Positions 35,304-39,939 of a stretch of DNA of 39,939 bases are shown here, piece after piece (position 1 is the stretch's first letter; each line of letters opens with the position of its first letter). The notes below the pieces were generated by a model, which was given only the letters and a program-made list of their open reading frames with translations, ran no database searches and was not told where the DNA came from. A program made the position numbers and the translations under genes. The stretch is from Nitrosomonas sp. GTDB taxonomy: Bacteria; Pseudomonadota; Gammaproteobacteria; Burkholderiales; Nitrosomonadaceae. The stretch spans positions 1-39,939 of the forward strand of contig JAJFJJ010000004.1 in the NCBI GenBank assembly GCA_021774195.1, in the 5' to 3' direction.

Positions 35304-36167
35304 ATGAGAGTAGTTAACAAAGTAGTGGCCTGTGTTGATCAATCACATTTTGCAGATTACGTTGCCGATTACGCAGCTTGGTCAGCACAACGGATGAATT
35401 CTCCACTGGAGTTTCTGCATATTATTGATCGACATACCGAGATTTCAACCAGCAACGACCACAGTGGTGCTATTGGTGTTGATGCGCAAGAAACACTGTT
35501 GGCCGAACTCTCCAGTAAAGACGAGTCGCGTAGTAAGGCTGCTCGCGAGCAAGGCCGTATCTTCCTTAACCGGTTGCGCGAACGTGCTATGGAAGCGGGG
35601 GTCGAATTTCCCGATATGCGGCAACGGCACGGAACACTTGAGGAAACACTGGTTGAGCAAGAAAAAGGCGTGCGTCTGTTCGTGCTTGGTCGGCGCGGTG
35701 AATCAGCGGAGATGACGCAGCGAGACTTGGGCCGCAATGTAGAGCGGGTTGCGCGCGCTTTGCACAAACCCCTGTTGACGGTCACCGAAGGATTTAAGGA
35801 GCCTCGCCGAGTTATGATTGCCTTCGATGGCAGTATCGTTACCCAACGCGGCGTGAAGATGGTTGCGGAGAGTCAATTGTTTCGAGGTTTGCCTATTCAT
35901 TTACTAATGTCTGGTAAAGATAGCAAAGAGGCATCCAAGCAGCTTCAATGGGCCAAAATAACATTGGAGACGGCTGGTTTCGAAGCGCACGCTGCGCTGA
36001 TACCCGGCGACGCAGAGAGAGTTATCGCCAAGTCTGTTCAGGAACAAAATATCGACATGCTCATTATGGGGGCCTATGCCCACTCGCCGTTACGCAGTCT
36101 GTTGTTCGGTAGCAAGACCGCTGATCTGCTACGTTCAGCTACAATTCCGACTATGTTGCTGCGTTAA
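35304..36167 (+). CDS. Universal stress protein with two Usp domains
   Basis: The 287-residue protein has two tandem UspA domains (about 3-155 and 165-287). The second keeps the nucleotide loop form GAYAHSPLRSLLFGSKT (250-266). The first has LGRRGESAEMTQRDLGRNVE, a variant of the G-x2-G-x9-G pattern. It begins 12 bases after the SulP stop, with AAGGA spanning that stop. SulP-Usp pairs are common, and the stress protein probably tunes the transporter in response to ATP or stress. Confidence 0.93.
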   Translation: MRVVNKVVACVDQSHFADYVADYAAWSAQRMNSPLEFLHIIDRHTEISTSNDHSGAIGVDAQETLLAELSSKDESRSKAAREQGRIFLNRLRERAMEAGVEFPDMRQRHGTLEETLVEQEKGVRLFVLGRRGESAEMTQRDLGRNVERVARALHKPLLTVTEGFKEPRRVMIAFDGSIVTQRGVKMVAESQLFRGLPIHLLMSGKDSKEASKQLQWAKITLETAGFEAHAALIPGDAERVIAKSVQEQNIDMLIMGAYAHSPLRSLLFGSKTADLLRSATIPTMLLR

Positions 36168-36304
36168 AGTGCGATAGATTCATTATGGCAAACACGATTT
36201 CTGCCATTTTCTTCTGCTGCGTAAAGAGAAAGATCTGCCTGATGGAATAATTCATCGAGTGCTGCAGAAACCTCATTATTTCACTGAGCGACACCAATAC
36301 TTAC
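36164..36304 (-). pseudogene. Remnant of a GGDEF (diguanylate cyclase) domain C-terminus
   Basis: On the minus strand this reads TVSIGVAQ, a stop (TGA at 36281-36283), then NNEVSAALDELFHQADLSLY and AAEENGRNRVCHNE to a stop at 36164. That is the typical end of a GGDEF domain (SIGVA, ADxALY, GRNRV). The rest of the domain is absent upstream and an internal stop breaks it, so it is a decayed fragment, overlapping the last bases of the Usp gene. Confidence 0.8.
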
Positions 36305-36560
36305 GGTGTGGCAAATTCTTGATCATTACACTGAAAGATTACAATGTTACCTATCATCGCTGCAAATCTTGTTGTCGAGGGCTATTCAATTTGCCGGATG
36401 CAGCTTAAGATAGTGCTTCATACTTAATGGATTGGCGTTCGTCAATTGTAGGCTGTCCTGGTTTTCAGTCTACTGCCCTATGCCAATAAGCACGAGATTC
36501 TTTAAAAATTATGAAGCGATCAACTGAGAAATTCAGGATCATGTATAAGGGGAGTAATTC
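36305..36560. other. Upstream region of the histidine kinase gene
   Basis: No GGDEF similarity continues here. No confident promoter hexamers are seen. AAGGGGAG at 36547-36554 is the ribosome binding site of the kinase. Confidence 0.4.
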
Positions 36561-39077
36561 TTGTTTTTGACACGTTACAATCATAAGATCAGTATTGTTG
36601 GTGGTCTATTGCTGTTAGGGCTGACCTTGGCAACGGGTATAGCTGTCTATAGTGTCATGCGGCAAGAAATTGAGAACACATTAGGTAGGGGGCTTGATGT
36701 TGCGTTGCAGAGCAAGGCGCATTTACTTGAAAGTCAGATTGAAAAAGGGTTGGCTAAAACTCAAGCAATAATTACTCGCCCTTTTCTGGCTCGAACTGTA
36801 CAGCAGCTAAATGAAGATCCAGGAAATAGTGGTGAATTGCATGAGTTACAAAAGAATCTAGATTCATTGCAGGTAACGGGTTATACCGCCGCGATTGTTT
36901 ACGATAGTAAAGGTAACTCGTTATCGCAAACAGGTGAATTTTCAAACAACAAGAAACAATCCTTACCATTAAGTAAATTTGATGACAAATTCCTATTGTG
37001 GAATGGTCAGTTCTTTCTTAGCGCCTCCAAAGATATTCTAAATCAGGATGGACTCAGTGTTGGTCGCATCACAGTAGAAAGACCATTGCCAGAACTCACT
37101 CGTAGTTTTAGCGAAATAAGAACAATTGGAGAAACCGGGAAGTTTATTTTGTGTGCACCTTCGAATGAAAGTACACAGAAAGTTGATTGCCTGATCAGCC
37201 AAATTGGCGGCGTAGAATTCAAGCAGATATGGTATATGAATGAAGGCGAGGATTTTCCCATGAACTATGCGCTGAAAGGTATGAGTGGGGTTATGGCCGT
37301 GAAAGATTATCGCCACGTGGCGGTTATTGAAGCTTATGCGCCATTACATACTATTGGTTTAGGCATGGTACTCAAACTGGACGAAGAAGAGCTGTTTAAG
37401 CCTATTACCGAAAAATTAAAAACATTAATTTTGTATCTTTCTGTATTTATCATTGCTGAAATATTGTTATTAAATTGGTTTATACGGAAATTTATTAAAT
37501 CAGAAAATGAAGCACGTATTGCTAAAGAGAAATCTGAGCAAGTTTCAATGGCACTTGGTCACAAAGAAATGGAGCTGCGTGAGCGCCTAAAGGAAACCAC
37601 TTGCTTATATGAAATTCGTCGTAGCATCGGGTTAGAGTTGTCTATAGATAAACTTTGCCAGAAGATATTTGAATTCCTGATACCCGCTGTACAATTCCCT
37701 CATATGGCAACAGTGGTAATTGAAGTGGATGGTTGGAAATTCACTTCCGGGAAATATGGCCAAGATTTCATACAACACCCGACACAATCAAAGATTAGAA
37801 TTGCCGACAACCATGCTCACTACCGTGAACAACGGGACTTAGCCTGTAGTACATACTGGTCCGAAATTCGTGTAAACGGAGAAGCTCACGGGAAAATACG
37901 AGTATTCTATCCTGCGGATAAATCATCTTTAGCGATGGAAGAACAGAGGCTTATTGATGCCATCGCCATTGACCTAGCCATGTGGATTGAGCGTATGGAA
38001 GTAGATCGATTGTTGCGCGAGCGTTTAAAAGAAATCACTTGCCTCTATGAAATTCAACGTGAAATCGGGCTGGAATTATCTGTAGATAAAGTCTGTCAGA
38101 ATATTTTTAAACATCTGATACCGGCCTTACAGTTTCCTGAAATTGCCAATGCCTCAATTGAATTGGATGGCAAACAGATTATGGCAAAGGAAGAAGAAAA
38201 ATCAGCAAACCGCTTGCAATCAGAAATTAAAATTGATGGCAAGCCATCTATTGATTATTACAAACGACAAGACACAATCGGATTTATTTTTCAATCCAAA
38301 ATCAATGTCAATGGCAAGCAATGCGGTCAATTAAGCGTATTCTACCCAGAAGATAAACCTTATTTAATGCAGGAAGAGCAGAAGCTTATCGATGCTATCG
38401 CAAACAGTTTAGAAAGCTGGCTTGAACGTAGACGATTAGAACAAGCATTAGTATTTGTTTCAGAAGAACAGCAACAAATGATTGGCCAGGAATTACATGA
38501 CAACCTTGGTCAACAGATTGCAGCAATTGGTTATCAAGCCAAAGCTTTGGAAAAAAGGATCATTGCTTCCGGTGACGAAAATTTGGCTAAAGTGGCTGCT
38601 TCCATTGCAACGCAAGCACAGATCGCTGTTATACAGACCAAACAGGTTGCACAAGGATTGCTACCCTTTGAGTTGGAGGCCAATGGTTTGATCGCTGCAT
38701 TGCAGGCATTGGCGGAGAGAATAGCGACAACGTACAGCATTGCTTGTACTTTCTCATGCGAAAGTAAAATTACTATTAATGATAACAATCAATTGCTTAA
38801 TGTTTACCGAATTGCTCAGGAAGCGATCAACAATGCAATACGTCACGGTCATGCACAGTATATAAGCATATCTCTCATCTCTGAAGACAATACACTTTGC
38901 TTATCTATATGCGATGATGGTTGTGGTCTTATTAATGCGGATATAAATCATGAGGCCGAAAATGGAATGGGAATCAAAATTATGCAATATCGTGCCAAGC
39001 AAATGGGTGCGAGGTTGGAATTTCTGTCACGTGCCGAAGGTGGAATGGAGGTCCGTTTAGTAATGCGGGTAGTTTAA
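36561..39077 (+). CDS. NarX-type sensor histidine kinase with a duplicated GAF-like module
   Basis: The 838-residue protein starts at TTG, supported by AAGGGGAG 6 bases upstream. Order: helix 8-30; a periplasmic sensor region (about 31-287, Cache-like in length and layout); helix 288-308; a coiled linker; two copies of a GAF-like module starting RERLKETTCLYEI (340) and RERLKEITCLYEI (486), each about 146 residues and strongly alike; then HisKA_3 with phospho-acceptor His646 (GQELHDNLGQQ); then HATPase_c with the N-box near 747-768, DDGCG at 785 and NGMGIKIM at 801. The module also has Cys366/Cys512 at matching places. The second copy contains a divergent stretch around 551-580. The stop lies 1 base before the response regulator start, so the pair is an operon. 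The stimulus is unknown. Confidence 0.93.
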   Translation: MFLTRYNHKISIVGGLLLLGLTLATGIAVYSVMRQEIENTLGRGLDVALQSKAHLLESQIEKGLAKTQAIITRPFLARTVQQLNEDPGNSGELHELQKNLDSLQVTGYTAAIVYDSKGNSLSQTGEFSNNKKQSLPLSKFDDKFLLWNGQFFLSASKDILNQDGLSVGRITVERPLPELTRSFSEIRTIGETGKFILCAPSNESTQKVDCLISQIGGVEFKQIWYMNEGEDFPMNYALKGMSGVMAVKDYRHVAVIEAYAPLHTIGLGMVLKLDEEELFKPITEKLKTLILYLSVFIIAEILLLNWFIRKFIKSENEARIAKEKSEQVSMALGHKEMELRERLKETTCLYEIRRSIGLELSIDKLCQKIFEFLIPAVQFPHMATVVIEVDGWKFTSGKYGQDFIQHPTQSKIRIADNHAHYREQRDLACSTYWSEIRVNGEAHGKIRVFYPADKSSLAMEEQRLIDAIAIDLAMWIERMEVDRLLRERLKEITCLYEIQREIGLELSVDKVCQNIFKHLIPALQFPEIANASIELDGKQIMAKEEEKSANRLQSEIKIDGKPSIDYYKRQDTIGFIFQSKINVNGKQCGQLSVFYPEDKPYLMQEEQKLIDAIANSLESWLERRRLEQALVFVSEEQQQMIGQELHDNLGQQIAAIGYQAKALEKRIIASGDENLAKVAASIATQAQIAVIQTKQVAQGLLPFELEANGLIAALQALAERIATTYSIACTFSCESKITINDNNQLLNVYRIAQEAINNAIRHGHAQYISISLISEDNTLCLSICDDGCGLINADINHEAENGMGIKIMQYRAKQMGARLEFLSRAEGGMEVRLVMRVV

Positions 39078-39078
39078 T

Positions 39079-39723
39079 ATGTCACAGTTGAAAGCAAAGA
39101 TCATGTTGGTGGATGATCATGTCATGCTGCGTCAAGGTATGGCGACACTAATTAACATGGAGCCTGATTTAGAGGTTTATGCTGAGGCGGGTGATGGGAA
39201 CGAGGCGCTAACAGCACTTAAGAAAAATGATTTTATTGACATCGTGTTGTTAGATGTGACGCTCAAAACAGTATCGGGTTTTGAGGTTATTAAAAGTATG
39301 CATGCACTAATCCCGTCTTTACCGGTACTTTTTGTTTCTATGCATGACGAGACGGTTTATGCGGAGCGTGCCTTACGGGCAGGTGCGCGTGGCTATGTCA
39401 TGAAGCAAGAACCGGGGGAAGTGCTATTGGCTGCTATTCGTGAGATATTGAGTGGGAATGTTTATCTAAGCAAGCAAATGCTGAATCGGATTACTACTGG
39501 GAATTCAGGGTCTGAAAAGTTAATTGATACGCTTACCCCAAGTGAATTTGAAGTCTTGCATTTAATCGGATCTGGACATAGTAGTCAGGAAATTGCCAGG
39601 CTACTAAGTCGTAGCATTAAAACAATTGAAACACATCGTTTTAATATTCGTACTAAACTGAACTTGAAGGACGGGGCTGATTTAATACGCTATGCCACCC
39701 GTTGGATCTCAGAAGAACATTAA
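39079..39723 (+). CDS. NarL/FixJ-type response regulator
   Basis: The 214-residue protein has a receiver domain (about 7-122) with acidic pocket D12-D13 and phospho-acceptor D59 (IVLLDVTLK), and the switch Ser in FVSMHDE. A LuxR-type HTH (about 148-210) contains LTPSEFEVLHLIGSG and SIKTIETHRFNIRTKL. It is the partner of the preceding kinase. Its targets are not shown by the sequence. Confidence 0.96.
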   Translation: MSQLKAKIMLVDDHVMLRQGMATLINMEPDLEVYAEAGDGNEALTALKKNDFIDIVLLDVTLKTVSGFEVIKSMHALIPSLPVLFVSMHDETVYAERALRAGARGYVMKQEPGEVLLAAIREILSGNVYLSKQMLNRITTGNSGSEKLIDTLTPSEFEVLHLIGSGHSSQEIARLLSRSIKTIETHRFNIRTKLNLKDGADLIRYATRWISEEH

Positions 39724-39802
39724 GTGCGCTGAGCTGTGTATAAATCACTGCCTGACGGCTAAGGTCTTCTTGCTTATCATTGTTCGTTATTTGTAAATAC
39801 AA

Positions 39803-39830
39803 GGTAGTGTTCAAAATTCTGTGTCATTTC
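39803..39830 (+). mobile_element. Probable left end of an IS256-family element
   Basis: ggtagtgttcaaaattctgt followed by gtcatttc has the form of IS256-family terminal repeats. It lies about 60 bases before the transposase start. The right end is outside the window, so the boundary cannot be confirmed. Confidence 0.55.
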
Positions 39831-39865
39831 GTTAATATTTATGCATAAGCATATAGGAGTGACAC

Positions 39866-39939
39866 ATGTCCCAACCATTTGATTTCGATAAAGCATTATC
39901 AGAGTTACAAGCAGGAAAAGATTTAACTGGCAAAGATGG
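39866..39939 (+). CDS. IS256-family transposase, N-terminus only (cut by window edge)
   Basis: The reading MSQPFDFDKALSELQAGKDL then TGKD matches the N-terminus of IS256/Mutator-type transposases. AGGAG (39855-39859) lies 6 bases before the ATG. The remaining ~370 residues are beyond the window. Confidence 0.85.
   Translation, partial: MSQPFDFDKALSELQAGKDLTGKD

Noticed and set aside
36298..36408. A plus-strand reading with RCGKF then YHRCKSCCRGLF, like a small zinc ribbon.
   Set aside because: There is no start codon or ribosome binding site, and only one Cys at the first knuckle. It is too short to support a gene.
1..39939. CRISPR arrays, tRNA or rRNA genes.
   Set aside because: No regularly spaced direct repeats, tRNA cloverleaf with a T-loop signature, or rRNA segments were found on reading. 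The cloverleaf at 14152-14420 is a DNA repeat, not a tRNA.

Overview
The window reads as a chromosomal segment of a Gram-negative proteobacterium. It has outer-membrane beta-barrels, a Braun-type lipoprotein, Tat and Sec signal peptides, c-type cytochromes and O-antigen-type sugar genes. I infer a betaproteobacterium near Nitrosomonas from the mix of hydrogenase maturation with HypX, SulP/Usp, a TIGR03790-type protein and abundant palindromic repeats. That placement is an inference, not a measurement.

Layout. 1-4764: a palindromic repeat end, an ABC exporter whose ATPase motifs are all degenerate, and a convergent pair for the start of polysaccharide synthesis (WbpM-like dehydratase, WbpL/WecA-like transferase). 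4807-8638: a class V serine/alanine-glyoxylate aminotransferase, divergent from a D-amino-acid-oxidase/ATP-grasp fusion. 8758-12327: a very large, A+T-rich membrane protein of unknown function with a long extracytoplasmic region. 12443-16877: a tight hypC-hypD-hypE operon plus hypX for [NiFe] hydrogenase maturation. A 269-bp nested palindromic element lies exactly between the hypE stop and the hypX start. 16953-18998: an envelope-tethering group of two L,D-transpeptidases around an alanine-zipper lipoprotein. 19247-20894: a TIGR03790-type protein flanked by two direct copies of another repeat, one of them part of a mosaic element.

21060-33191 is dominated by sulfur and redox genes: an ETHE1/Blh-type persulfide dioxygenase with a DUF2490-type outer-membrane protein, a Tat-exported multicopper oxidase, an RND/MMPL exporter with a LolA-like protein and a beta-barrel, a divergent BigR/SqrR-type ArsR repressor, a sulfide:quinone oxidoreductase, a DUF2892 protein and a di-haem peroxidase. 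The dioxygenase promoter and the bigR/RND divergent promoter share a 9-bp core inside A+T-rich, partly symmetric sequence. This suggests that one persulfide-sensing repressor controls both detoxification and the RND export triad.

33447-39939: a terminator and an isolated promoter, a SulP transporter with a two-domain universal stress protein, a dead GGDEF fragment, a NarX-type histidine kinase with a duplicated sensory module and its NarL-type regulator, and the left end of an IS256-family element cut by the window edge. I saw no tRNA, rRNA or CRISPR array.
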